Part shown: in pieces, positions 46,726 to 55,625 of the stretch
Position numbering within the stretch: the stretch's first letter is position 1
Layout: every line of letters starts with the position of its first letter
From: an uncultured Nitrosomonas sp.
Lineage (GTDB): Bacteria; Pseudomonadota; Gammaproteobacteria; Burkholderiales; Nitrosomonadaceae
Assembly (NCBI GenBank): GCA_902826115.1
Contig: CADEDO010000007.1
Location: 1 to 64,000 of the forward strand
Length of the DNA: 64,000 nucleotides
Reading direction: 5' to 3'
Translations under genes and position numbers: made by a program
Notes under the pieces: model-generated
Told to the model about the DNA's origin: nothing
The model's database searches: none
Seen by the model: the letters and a program-made list of their open reading frames with translations, nothing else

Positions 46726-46778
46726 TAAATTGATCAGTAGATTTTCCAGTTGAAATCTCTCGTTTATTGGAAGGAAAA

Positions 46779-48398
46779 ATGACATCGTATCCTCTATTAC
46801 TAAAACAACTCTGGCATACACCTTTGACGAATGCGCCAGAACAGGAAATCGTCTATCGTGATCAGTTACGCCTGACTTATCGTCAAGCGTATGCCCGTAT
46901 TAATCGATTCGCTGGAGCTTTGGTTGCCGATGGCTTCAGGCAAGGTGACGTGATCGCAATCATGGATCACGACAGCCATCGTTATCTCGAATGCTATTTT
47001 GCCATACCGATGATTGGTGCAACGATGATGACGGTCAATACCAAGCTGATACCGACGCAGATTGCCTATACGTTGAATCACTCCCGCGCATCGATGCTGT
47101 TGCTACATGCTGATTTCATTCCGATTATCGAAAGCATTCGTGCAGAATTACCGGGAATACGCAAGTTTATTGTCATGGCGGATGGGGTAGGGGTACCGCA
47201 AACCATTTTGCAATTTGATGATGAATATGAAAACTGGCTGGCGAGTCAAACAGATGATTTTAATTTTGCAGATTTTGATGAGAATACCCGCGCGACGGTT
47301 TTCTATACTACCGGTACTACCGGTGGACCTAAAGGTGTTTATTATACGCACAGACAATTGGTGCTGCATACGCTGGCAGCTGGCATGGCATTGACGGCAC
47401 CGGCAGTGCGGCAACGATTCCACTCTGAAGACGTCTACATGCCGCTGACACCGATGTTTCATGTGCATGCCTGGGGTATCCCTTATATTGCCACGCTGCT
47501 GGGTTTAAAACAGGTTTATCCGGGGCGTTACGCGCCCGATATGCTGTTGAAACTGATTCGTGAAGAACAGGTGACTTGCTCACATTGTGTACCTACCTTA
47601 TTGAAAATGGTATTGACAGCAGCGCAAGCATCCGCAGTGGATCTGCGTGGATGGAAAGTCGTTATTGGCGGATCCGCGTTGCCGCACGTACTGACCAGGC
47701 AAGCGCTGGAAATGGGGGTCGATTGCTTCGCCGGTTACGGTTTATCTGAGACTGCGCCCATATTGACGCTGGCGCAATTGACTGGGAATAAAAGCACGCA
47801 AGATTCGATAACGGATGACGCATTGACTGATTTGTGTTGTGCCGGACGTGCGATACCACTGGTGGACTTGCAAATCGTCGATGGGGCGATGCAGCCGCAA
47901 GCACATGATGGGCAGAGTAGCGGAGAAATTGTGGTACGTGCGCCTTGGCTGACGCAGGGTTATCTGGATAATCCAAAAGCCAGCGAGGAGCTCTGGCGCG
48001 GTGATTATCTGCACACGCAAGATATTGGTGCTATCGATTCAAATGGCTACCTGCGTATTACCGATCGTCTGAAAGATGTCATCAAAGTTGCCGGTGAGTG
48101 GGTATCCTCACTGGAAGTGGAAAATGCATTAGCCTTAGTTTCCGGTATCAGGGAAGTTGCCGTAATTGGCATGCCGGATAAACGCTGGGGAGAACGCCCG
48201 CTGGCATTGCTGGTCGTAGATAAGCATTTGTTCAATGAGTTGGCTGCACAGGAACAGCTGCGGTTATTTATTGCGCGTGGGTCGATTTCAAAACACGCGC
48301 TGCTGACGCAATTCAAGCAGGTTGATGCCATTGCCAAAACCAGTGTGGGTAAAATCGATAAAAAAGCCTTGCGTGTTGAGCATATTCCTGCAAGTTAA
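46779..48398 (+). CDS. Fatty-acid/acyl-CoA ligase
   Basis: 539 aa from ATG 46779, preceded by GGAAGGA. It belongs to the AMP-forming adenylate family with YTTGTTGGPKGV (AMP binding), a YGLSETAP motif and a C-terminal D-R-L-K-D-V-I-K hinge; the end, KTSVGKIDKKALR, holds the catalytic Lys. It resembles medium-chain fatty-acid-CoA ligases (AlkK type). In this operon it may supply the acyl-CoA for the N-acyltransferase, or salvage the fatty acid freed by the acylase. The FAAL domain works without CoA, so this ligase is not needed for loading. Confidence 0.88.
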   Translation: MTSYPLLLKQLWHTPLTNAPEQEIVYRDQLRLTYRQAYARINRFAGALVADGFRQGDVIAIMDHDSHRYLECYFAIPMIGATMMTVNTKLIPTQIAYTLNHSRASMLLLHADFIPIIESIRAELPGIRKFIVMADGVGVPQTILQFDDEYENWLASQTDDFNFADFDENTRATVFYTTGTTGGPKGVYYTHRQLVLHTLAAGMALTAPAVRQRFHSEDVYMPLTPMFHVHAWGIPYIATLLGLKQVYPGRYAPDMLLKLIREEQVTCSHCVPTLLKMVLTAAQASAVDLRGWKVVIGGSALPHVLTRQALEMGVDCFAGYGLSETAPILTLAQLTGNKSTQDSITDDALTDLCCAGRAIPLVDLQIVDGAMQPQAHDGQSSGEIVVRAPWLTQGYLDNPKASEELWRGDYLHTQDIGAIDSNGYLRITDRLKDVIKVAGEWVSSLEVENALALVSGIREVAVIGMPDKRWGERPLALLVVDKHLFNELAAQEQLRLFIARGSISKHALLTQFKQVDAIAKTSVGKIDKKALRVEHIPAS

Positions 48399-48516
48399 AC
48401 GATTCATGGCGAAACGGCATTGGTTCTTCGCTTCATACGCCACTCAGTATTTTTATCAAGCTTGTTTGAATCTCATCAACCAGTAAACAACTCGTTTCAC
48501 AATCAAGGAAATTAAC

Positions 48517-50706
48517 GTGAAAATTCGCTCCGTGTTGCGTTCATTCTTGTGCATACTATTATCCACAACTCTATTCCTGAGTGCGTGCCAGCAATCTATC
48601 CGATCGTTAGCACAAAATCATAATGGTGCGGAAATTTTGTGGGATACCTGGGGCGTTCCGCATATTGTGGCCCGGAAAGATAGCGACGCCTTCTATGCCT
48701 TTGGTTGGGCGCAGATGAGAAGTCATGCCGATTTGTTGCTCAAACTCTATGCCGTGGCACGTGGGCGCGGTGCTGAAATTTTTGGTGAAAGTTATCTGCC
48801 CGCTGACCGGTCCGTGCGGATGCTGGGTATTCCAAGCCTGGCTGAGCAATGGTATGCGAAACAAGACGTTGCCTTCCGTGCCAATCTGGATGCATTTGCC
48901 GCCGGCATCAATGATTTCGCGCGCCGACATCCAGAGAACATTTCTGATGCGGTTAAAGCGGTATTGCCGGTGACGCCGCAGGATGTGATTGCGCATACCA
49001 CGCGGGTAATGACCGTTTTTATTGCTGGCACTTCCGAGTGCGGTGCGGTATTGCCGGGTTTTGATTTTATTGGCCAGCCGGTTGCCTCGAATGGTTGGGC
49101 GCTAGGCCCCGGTTATTCAACCAGCGGTAACGCTATGTTACTGACTAATCCGCATCTGGATTGGCATGGATTAGAAACATTCTACGAATCACATTTCCTG
49201 CTGCCGGATGTGAATCTCTATGGCACGGCATTGGTGGGTTCTCCTGTTTTGCAGATCGCTTTTAACGATCATTTGGGCTGGACGCATACCGTCAACACCA
49301 TGGATGGTTGCGACCTCTATCAACTGAAGCTGGCGGGATCCTCATTGAACGATGGTTATATATTGGATGGCGTCGCACAATCTTTCATCACTATTACCGA
49401 AACTATTCAAATCCGTCAGCAGGACGGCAGCATGACAAGCGAATCTTTGCGCATTCATCGAGCTAAACAAGGGCCAGTGATTGAAACGGGCGATCAAATT
49501 TTAGCGGTACGTTTTGCTTTATTGGAAACATCATTATTGGCTGATATGAACCGGCAATGGTGGGAAATGGGGCATGCCAGCAACCTGAAAGAATTTCAAA
49601 ATGTGCTGCAAGGCCAGCATCTTCCGCTATTCAACGTTATTTATGCGGATGTGGATAAGCATATTATGCTTGCTTTTAATGGCATTATCCCAGTACGGGA
49701 CGTGGGGGATGCAGCTTTCTGGCGTGCGCATGTTAGCGGGGATGATTCGAGCTTGATCTGGACAAAAGCACACGCCTACGCGGACCTGCCCAAATCGATT
49801 GATCCTCCCGGCGGTTGGGTACAAAATTCAAATGGCGCACCTTGGTATATGACGATGCCTTTTCTCGATAAAAACCAGTATCCGCCTAACATCGCGGCGG
49901 ATGTGATCAATAATCGTGAGTTGCGTGGATTGCAGATGCTGAATGAACATAAACAAATGAGCTATGCTGAATTGATTGCTGCCAAGCATTCGACACGTGC
50001 TTTAGTTGCCGATCAATTGCTTGATGAATTGGTCGCTGCTGCACGCGCGAATCATGATCCGTTGCTGCGACAGGCTGCCGATGTGTTAAATCGCTGGGAT
50101 CGACAATATTTAGCAGAAAGTAAAGGCGGATGGCTTTTCGGCATCTGGTTCGAGAAATGGTTGGAAAGAACAATTACCAAAGCCACGGATGCTGATCCCA
50201 ATTACGACTTTACCTTTAGTCAGCTTGTCGGGGATCTTTTTTATGCACAACCTTTTGATTCGACTCAACCACTGACTACACCGCGCGGCTTGGCTGACGT
50301 GCCGTTGGCGATACTGGCCCTGCATGATGCTGCCAGTGAATTGCAAGCGACTATTGGCGCACTCGATATAGCTTGGGGTGATATTGCTCGTTTGCGTCGC
50401 GGTAAGATTGATTTGCCCGGCAATGGTGCCGGTACTGAACTAGGCGTTTTCCGCGAAATTATTTACCAACCAGATGAAGATGGTAAATTTCAGTCGTCTT
50501 CCGGCGATACGTATATTGCACTGGTTGAATTCTCACGACCTGTTCGCGCTCAGGTATTAACAACCTACGGTAACGCTACCCAGAACAATACTTTTGGAAT
50601 AGGCGATCAGCTGCATCTGGCAGCCAAACAACAGCTTCGATCTGCTTGGCGTACGTTGGAAGAGATCGAAACGAATTTGGCGTTACGTGAGAATTTGACA
50701 TATTGA
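48517..50706 (+). CDS. PvdQ-like N-terminal-nucleophile acylase, predicted lipoprotein
   Basis: 729 aa from GTG 48517, with AGGAA upstream. The penicillin-acylase family layout is clear: an alpha-chain segment, a linker, then VASNGWALGPG where Ser191 becomes the N-terminal nucleophile after self-cleavage. Beta-chain marks include HLDWHGLETFYESH and GWTHTVNTMD. PvdQ removes the fatty-acid tail of the pyoverdine precursor in the periplasm, and the FAAL start of the NRPS here predicts such a tail. Unlike PvdQ it carries a lipobox (LSAC, Cys24), so it should be membrane-anchored; sorting to inner or outer membrane is not decided. Quorum-signal or antibiotic acylase activity is the alternative. 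Confidence 0.88.
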   Translation: MKIRSVLRSFLCILLSTTLFLSACQQSIRSLAQNHNGAEILWDTWGVPHIVARKDSDAFYAFGWAQMRSHADLLLKLYAVARGRGAEIFGESYLPADRSVRMLGIPSLAEQWYAKQDVAFRANLDAFAAGINDFARRHPENISDAVKAVLPVTPQDVIAHTTRVMTVFIAGTSECGAVLPGFDFIGQPVASNGWALGPGYSTSGNAMLLTNPHLDWHGLETFYESHFLLPDVNLYGTALVGSPVLQIAFNDHLGWTHTVNTMDGCDLYQLKLAGSSLNDGYILDGVAQSFITITETIQIRQQDGSMTSESLRIHRAKQGPVIETGDQILAVRFALLETSLLADMNRQWWEMGHASNLKEFQNVLQGQHLPLFNVIYADVDKHIMLAFNGIIPVRDVGDAAFWRAHVSGDDSSLIWTKAHAYADLPKSIDPPGGWVQNSNGAPWYMTMPFLDKNQYPPNIAADVINNRELRGLQMLNEHKQMSYAELIAAKHSTRALVADQLLDELVAAARANHDPLLRQAADVLNRWDRQYLAESKGGWLFGIWFEKWLERTITKATDADPNYDFTFSQLVGDLFYAQPFDSTQPLTTPRGLADVPLAILALHDAASELQATIGALDIAWGDIARLRRGKIDLPGNGAGTELGVFREIIYQPDEDGKFQSSSGDTYIALVEFSRPVRAQVLTTYGNATQNNTFGIGDQLHLAAKQQLRSAWRTLEEIETNLALRENLTY

Positions 50707-50737
50707 GATTTTTATAAAACTCTGTTTTTATAATTTT

Positions 50738-51043
50738 CTATCGGTGTACAGACAACTTTAGGCCTGCTGCATTAATCACAGCTAGCAAGGTTTTATTGTC
50801 GGATTTCCTTTTGTGGATAATGCCCGGTAAAGACTCTCTCTTGGGATTCCAGCACGGTCAGCTACCGTGGACATGCCTTGCGCTTCTGCTATATGCCGCA
50901 GCGCTGCTAGCAAAGCTTCGCGCCCCCTCCCGGTTGATTAACTTCATCAAGTGCGGTAGAGAGGGGTATTCGTCGGCAAAAGCCGGATCTGCTCGCAGTA
51001 GCTCCACTACTGTATCATCATGAGGGCGGGATAATTTAATCAT
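50738..51043 (-). pseudogene. HigA-like antitoxin pseudogene with frameshifts
   Basis: Reading from ATG 51043, the start MIKLSRPHDDTVVELLRADP and following residues fit the addiction-module antidote family (COG3636). The frame soon breaks, but the rest is present in other frames: LDEVNQPGG in one, GREALLAALRHIAEAQG through GIPRESLYRALS and KGNPTIK in another, then LLAVINAAGLKLSV back in the first, ending at TAG 50738-50740. At least three small indels are thus needed. The helix-turn-helix part is intact as sequence but no single frame encodes it, so the gene is dead. Confidence 0.75.
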
Positions 51044-51120
51044 GCTGTGTTTCTCCTATTCCAATTCTTCCAGTGTTCCAATGCAGTATCAATTTCAGCC
51101 TGTTGTCTTATCAACATCAT
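51040..51120 (-). pseudogene. C-terminal remnant of a RelE/HigB-type toxin
   Basis: A 26-codon frame ending at TGA 51042-51040 overlaps the antitoxin ATG by four bases (ATGA), the usual toxin-antitoxin arrangement. Its AEIDTALEHWKNW segment looks like the tail of addiction-module killer proteins. The rest of the toxin is missing; the 3' end of the acyltransferase gene (51095-52237) takes its place. It is too short for certainty. Confidence 0.45.
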
Positions 51121-52237
51121 TTCTTCGATTCAGTAATCCATGATTTCTAGCTAAAACATAAAGCCAGTTTCGAACTGGCTGATCAATGAATAGCCATAAC
51201 AGAATGCTAAGGATGATTAATGCAATCATCAGACCCAATGTAACGCTTGGCGAATCAATGTGCACATCCAATGCATGAGCCATTTCCCATAATGTCCAGT
51301 GTATCAAGTAAATGATATAGCTCGATCCGCCCGCAACAACTGAAAATCTTGTAAAAGTAAATTTTATTTGACTGAGTATTAAGATATTCCACAATAGCAG
51401 AGGAACGGCAATCCAATACAGATTAAATGGAGTGGGGATCTTAGGTGCGATCATGATGATGCCAACTAAAGCAATCAGATTCATGCCAATAAAAATTGGA
51501 TGACGTAATCGCTGGCGAGCCGAATGACTTGCGGAACTCAGCCAATGGCATGCCAATATTCCGATGACGAACTCAATCAATCTCACCAGAGGATTGCTGT
51601 AGATAATGGCTTGTGTGGTTACGAAATCACGATTGGGTAATTGTTCCACGCAAACAAAGATGATCACACCTTGTGCTAGCCACAAAACAAATGCCAGACT
51701 TAATCCCCATTCTTTTTTAATATATAGAACCAATGGCATAAGGAATGGGAACAATAGATAAAAAAACATCTCGCTATAGAGTGACCAGAGCGGCGGAGAA
51801 AACAAATAACGCCCACTCGATGCTTCATCGAATGCTCCAAGAAATAAGAAGTGATCAATGAATTTCGTCTGCCAATCTGACAGATATGCGCTTGAAGCGA
51901 TATCGAATGTTAAGAATTCCGGGCGTCCAGCTATTTGAAACCAATGCACTCCATATTGTCCGATTCCCCAAGCAAACCAGACTGCAGACAGTATCAAGAA
52001 AATCCAGTAGGCGGGTACGATCCGAATAATACGGCGCAGCCAAAAATCGACCAGCACTTTGCGCACTGGACGGCAGTCCGGATGAGCATGCGCCATAATA
52101 AAGCCAGACAGCACAAAGAACCAGGAGAGTGCCACAGTGGCCCATGTATCATTCCAACCGAGCTTGAATATGAGCGACAAGTGTGCCATTGCTACTGCGA
52201 GAGCCGCCAGTAAGCGGCCAATATCTAGCCAGGGCAT
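51095..52237 (-). CDS. Membrane acyltransferase, acyltransferase-3 (OafA) family
   Basis: 380 aa with about ten hydrophobic segments. The N-terminal pattern WLDIGRLLAALAVAMAHLS, then FFVLSGFIMAHAH, RRIIRIVPAYWIFL and the central SLYSEMFFYLLFPF fit the acyltransferase-3 family, which O-acylates sugars or other exported molecules at the inner membrane. The usual R-D-x-R-x-L-A-x-x-x-V-x-x-H opening is here D-I-G-R-L-L-A-A-L-A-V-A-x-A-H. It could modify the glycan made by the genes to the right. Its last ~25 bp overlap the toxin remnant. Confidence 0.88.
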   Translation of the reverse strand: MPWLDIGRLLAALAVAMAHLSLIFKLGWNDTWATVALSWFFVLSGFIMAHAHPDCRPVRKVLVDFWLRRIIRIVPAYWIFLILSAVWFAWGIGQYGVHWFQIAGRPEFLTFDIASSAYLSDWQTKFIDHFLFLGAFDEASSGRYLFSPPLWSLYSEMFFYLLFPFLMPLVLYIKKEWGLSLAFVLWLAQGVIIFVCVEQLPNRDFVTTQAIIYSNPLVRLIEFVIGILACHWLSSASHSARQRLRHPIFIGMNLIALVGIIMIAPKIPTPFNLYWIAVPLLLWNILILSQIKFTFTRFSVVAGGSSYIIYLIHWTLWEMAHALDVHIDSPSVTLGLMIALIILSILLWLFIDQPVRNWLYVLARNHGLLNRRNDVDKTTG

Positions 52238-52283
52238 CGGGTGATGTGACGATCAATCAAGTATGGTAATGATGAGAGACGCA

Positions 52284-53081
52284 TTATCGTGAGAAAATAC
52301 TTGAAACATAGTGTTTCATCTTTCTTGTCGCATAATAAAAAGGCAATAATTGCTGCACGATATAGTTGTTACTGTAATTTTGATCGCCGAAATTCTGCGC
52401 TTTTTTATCTTTTGGGTAGTATGCGGTTCCGAATAGATAATCCAGTATTACCAGATTTCGCGAGAAATTTTTATCAGCCGCTTCTGGTTCAGTGGAATGA
52501 TGCCAGGCATGGAAATGGGGTGTCATCAAGATCCGCCCGGTAAAACGAGGCCCATTAATATTGCTATGACCATAACGATCCACAAAGCCTTGAAAAAAGC
52601 CAAACCAAAGTAAACCGATGCCGCCGGCTCCAAACCACCCCATGATGACTACATAAGGAGCAATAAACAAAACCACATCCAGCAAATGGAAGCGTGATGT
52701 CATCAAAGAGTAATAACGTGTCGAGCTGTGATGCACACGGTGAAACTCCCATAAGATCGGATTCCAGTGAAGCAGACGATGGACAAAATAAAAACTTGTC
52801 TCACTGACAAATAAAGCCATCAAAAATATTTGCCATGCCGGTGCTTCCAAGAGCAGATCTTTTAGGGGGCCATGCATCGGCAGTAAGCCATTAATGCCTA
52901 CCACACAGGCATTGATTAACATAGCGCGAGCCATGGGCTCATAGGTATGAAAAAGGTCGCTCAACCAACCTTGATTTAACAATTCATAGCGACGATTCGG
53001 AAAGAGATATTCAAGAAAGATGATCAGGCTAAACCAACCGTATGCATTAAAGTAATGCAACCACTCATACATATCTTGCAT
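52284..53081 (-). CDS. Sterol desaturase / fatty-acid hydroxylase family protein
   Basis: 265 aa, several membrane segments. Three histidine clusters of the di-iron site are visible: HRLLH, HRVHH and, later, HFHAWHH. Family members hydroxylate or desaturate lipids using oxygen. It is 46 bp upstream of the acyltransferase gene on the same strand and is likely co-transcribed. A role in lipid modification is all that can be said; it might act on hydroxylated acyl chains of the siderophore or on membrane lipids. Confidence 0.88.
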   Translation of the reverse strand: MQDMYEWLHYFNAYGWFSLIIFLEYLFPNRRYELLNQGWLSDLFHTYEPMARAMLINACVVGINGLLPMHGPLKDLLLEAPAWQIFLMALFVSETSFYFVHRLLHWNPILWEFHRVHHSSTRYYSLMTSRFHLLDVVLFIAPYVVIMGWFGAGGIGLLWFGFFQGFVDRYGHSNINGPRFTGRILMTPHFHAWHHSTEPEAADKNFSRNLVILDYLFGTAYYPKDKKAQNFGDQNYSNNYIVQQLLPFYYATRKMKHYVSSIFSR

Positions 53082-53620
53082 GTTTTTATTCCAAATCTAC
53101 AAAATTAAGTGAGTAGACGTTCGATGTTATTATTGATTGATAGGGATAATTGAAAAAGGCAAACTCTTAAATTTGGGCGCTGCATGAATAATATGAGAAT
53201 GTCTACTGGTGTATTGGCGATAATATAGAGCAAACATGCTCTAATTGTTTATTTATTCTAACTTATTAAGCTTCGTTGCATGAAATATAGCATGGACGTT
53301 GTCTCTATGTCCAGAATAAGGCTTGTGTGAAGTGGCTTGTCATTTTTGACAAGTTTTCAACAGAAGCTGGCTCGTGTGCCAGATATTATTTATCATTGTT
53401 TTAGCATAATACATAAAAATATCAATCCCATATCATAGGATCAAAGCGCTATCTTCCTTCATTGCTACTTATTCCTTTAATTGAAAATCAAAAAATATGC
53501 TCATTAATTGCTGAGTAACCGCTTCCTATTTGAGGGTATGAATGAGAGATGATGGCTATCATTCAAATGAAAGCGTATGTGAATATTTTTCATTCTATAA
53601 TTAAAATCAAGCGCTAGAAC
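53082..53620. other. 539-bp intergenic region without a gene
   Basis: It lies between divergent genes (sterol-desaturase family to the left, glycosyltransferase to the right), so promoters for both should be here. It is AT-rich and no ORF of note is open. Two small hairpins are seen: a 7-bp stem with loop AACA at 53226-53243, and a 7-bp stem with loop TTTT at 53336-53353. I find no clear Fur box or PvdS-type promoter, which suggests the glycan genes are outside the iron regulon. Confidence 0.5.
53336..53357 (+). terminator. Weak terminator-like hairpin
   Basis: CTTGTCA / TGACAAG form a 7-bp stem around TTTT, followed by TTTT. The stem is short and no plus-strand gene ends nearby, so it may be a leader element rather than a terminator. 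Confidence 0.25.
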
Positions 53621-54832
53621 ATGAATCTATCAAAAGCAGAAGCGGTATCAATGAAAATTCTTATGGTTACACGCGAAAGCCAAGCCGACAGGCGCTATGG
53701 GTTGGGGCAGAGTTTATCCCCTTTAATTCAGGAACTTTCGCGACGTGGATTGGCTACGGATTATCTGTGTCAGGTTGACCTTGGGCAACGTGCCGTGCGC
53801 TGGCAATTGAGATTGCATCGTGTGCTCTCAAGTTTTGCAAGCATGGGTAAAACCTCTACAAATTTTCCAATGTTATTTTATGTTCTGCTTGAGCGTTTTA
53901 ATGTGGGGCGGCTTGCCGCAAAAGTAGCCGTAAGAGATGGTTATACGCATGTGCACTGCCACGATCCGATTATTGCAGCGGGCTTCTGTTTTTTCTTGCG
54001 TTTTCAGCCAGCGTGTCGACTGGTATGGGGAGTGACCGAGCATGGTTTTGGTTGTTACGCGCAAGCGATACACGAAGATGGCATTCATCTCGGTCGGCAT
54101 GTCATGAATGGGATGCGTAAATGGGAAAAAAGTACGCTACTCAATGCCTCCTGGGTCATTGCGCCAACCCAAAGCGGTATTGCTCAGATCGCTCGTGACC
54201 TGGAAATTTCTCCGGTTCCAATGAACTGGTATCACATACCGCATGCACTTCCGAAGCTCAATCCTTACAGCAAGGAGGAATCACGAAATCGACTGGATTG
54301 GAACGAAGATATCGTTTACTTGCTGGCGGTTGGCCGCATTGCTCCAGTCAAACAATTTGCGCTGCTGATTCAGGCCTGTGCCAAATTGAAATTGGAAAAA
54401 GGTTTTCAGCTGGTGATTCTGGGGGATGGAAATTACGATGATTTGCAGAAATTAGCACAGCAACTGGAGTTTTCCCGAGAAATTATTTTTACTACTACTG
54501 AAGATATCGGCTTATACCTTTGTGCCGCCGATCTGTATATCAGTACCTCGGCTTCTGAATCCTTCGGGATAGCCAATCTCGAGGCTCTGGCAATGGGCGC
54601 CCCAGCAATTTGCACGGCTGTAGGTGGTGTGCCGGAAGTGGTAGGCGATGGGGCGCTTTTGATTGAACCGGAACTTGATGCTTTGATAGCCGCGATACAA
54701 TCCATGTTGGATGACAGGGAATTGCGCGAGGCGACTGCTCAGAAGGGTCGGATGAGAGCCAAAACGTGGCCTGATATTATAAAAATTACGGATATCTATG
54801 AAGCAATTTATCGCCAAGTGGCAGCAAGCTAA
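53621..54832 (+). CDS. Glycosyltransferase family 4
   Basis: 403 aa. It has a GT-B fold layout: an N-terminal opening MKILMVTRES with a YGLGQSLSPL segment, and a C-terminal GT4 block with LLAVGRIAPVKQF, LVILGDG, and SASESFGIANLEALAMGAP (the E-x7-E motif that binds the sugar nucleotide). An internal ATG at 53651 fits the family start better than 53621; no strong ribosome-binding site separates them. Its end overlaps the deacetylase gene by 35 bp. It probably adds a sugar in a surface polysaccharide. Confidence 0.9.
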   Translation: MNLSKAEAVSMKILMVTRESQADRRYGLGQSLSPLIQELSRRGLATDYLCQVDLGQRAVRWQLRLHRVLSSFASMGKTSTNFPMLFYVLLERFNVGRLAAKVAVRDGYTHVHCHDPIIAAGFCFFLRFQPACRLVWGVTEHGFGCYAQAIHEDGIHLGRHVMNGMRKWEKSTLLNASWVIAPTQSGIAQIARDLEISPVPMNWYHIPHALPKLNPYSKEESRNRLDWNEDIVYLLAVGRIAPVKQFALLIQACAKLKLEKGFQLVILGDGNYDDLQKLAQQLEFSREIIFTTTEDIGLYLCAADLYISTSASESFGIANLEALAMGAPAICTAVGGVPEVVGDGALLIEPELDALIAAIQSMLDDRELREATAQKGRMRAKTWPDIIKITDIYEAIYRQVAAS

Positions 54833-55577
54833 GATAGCCCGGCTAGGACTCTGTCCACTACCGGCCGTGTTATCTCTTGTTGAAGGTGGAAGAATACTCG
54901 TTTTTGCTCCCCACCCGGATGATGAAGTGCTTGGCTGCGGGGGCACGTTAGCCTTGCTCCAGCAGAAAGGCTGTGCAATTAAGGTCATTTTCGTCACTGA
55001 TGGCGCTGGTGCCGGTAGTCTTGGTCCAGATGCACCGATGATTCGGCGTAAGGAAGCCACGGAATCTCTCGCGGTATTGGGCGTGAATGATATGGAGTTT
55101 CTCGATGAGCCCGATGGCAGCTTTCGCAACTCACCCCGCTTCGAAAAAAAAGTGCAGACGCTGCTACAGGAATTTAAACCGGACTGGTTGTTTTTACCTT
55201 CAGTGCTTGACTATCATCGTGATCATGTCGCCATCGGACAAGCGGTATTGTCTTGTTGGCAGCGCGGGGGAATGCCAGGTCGCGCCTTCATTTACGAAAT
55301 ATGGAGTCCATTGCCGGCCACTCGTGTGGTAGACATCAGTAGTGTCATTGATCTCAAAAAACAAGCAATCTCCCGCTACGTGCTGCCACTTTCCCATTGC
55401 GATTATCTTTCTGCCAGCCTTGGACTGGCGGGTTACCGAGGTCTTTATCTGCCTGGAAAGGAAGGCCACAAATACGCTGAAGCCTTTATTGAGGCTGAAA
55501 AGAAAGTGGCTTTTAGAGACATGCCGCAAATAATGCTAAAATTGCGTTTATATCTCGAAAGCCTGTTGAAGAGCTAA
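54798..55577 (+). CDS. PIG-L family deacetylase
   Basis: 259 aa. The zinc-site motif HPDDE is at residues 39-43 and the second motif YHRDHVAIG near 138-146. PIG-L enzymes (MshB, BtrD, GlcNAc-PI de-N-acetylase) remove N-acetyl groups from sugars. The gene starts inside the glycosyltransferase gene, so the two are probably coupled: the transferase adds an N-acetyl sugar and this enzyme deacetylates it (inference). Confidence 0.9.
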   Translation: MKQFIAKWQQAKIARLGLCPLPAVLSLVEGGRILVFAPHPDDEVLGCGGTLALLQQKGCAIKVIFVTDGAGAGSLGPDAPMIRRKEATESLAVLGVNDMEFLDEPDGSFRNSPRFEKKVQTLLQEFKPDWLFLPSVLDYHRDHVAIGQAVLSCWQRGGMPGRAFIYEIWSPLPATRVVDISSVIDLKKQAISRYVLPLSHCDYLSASLGLAGYRGLYLPGKEGHKYAEAFIEAEKKVAFRDMPQIMLKLRLYLESLLKS

Positions 55578-55625
55578 TATCGCAGGCTTTTCTAGTTGCT
55601 TCTTAACTGATTCCGGAATTCAAGG

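Noticed and set aside
50796-51023. Plus-strand 75-aa frame
   Set aside because: It is the antisense shadow of the antitoxin pseudogene, whose family motifs are on the minus strand.
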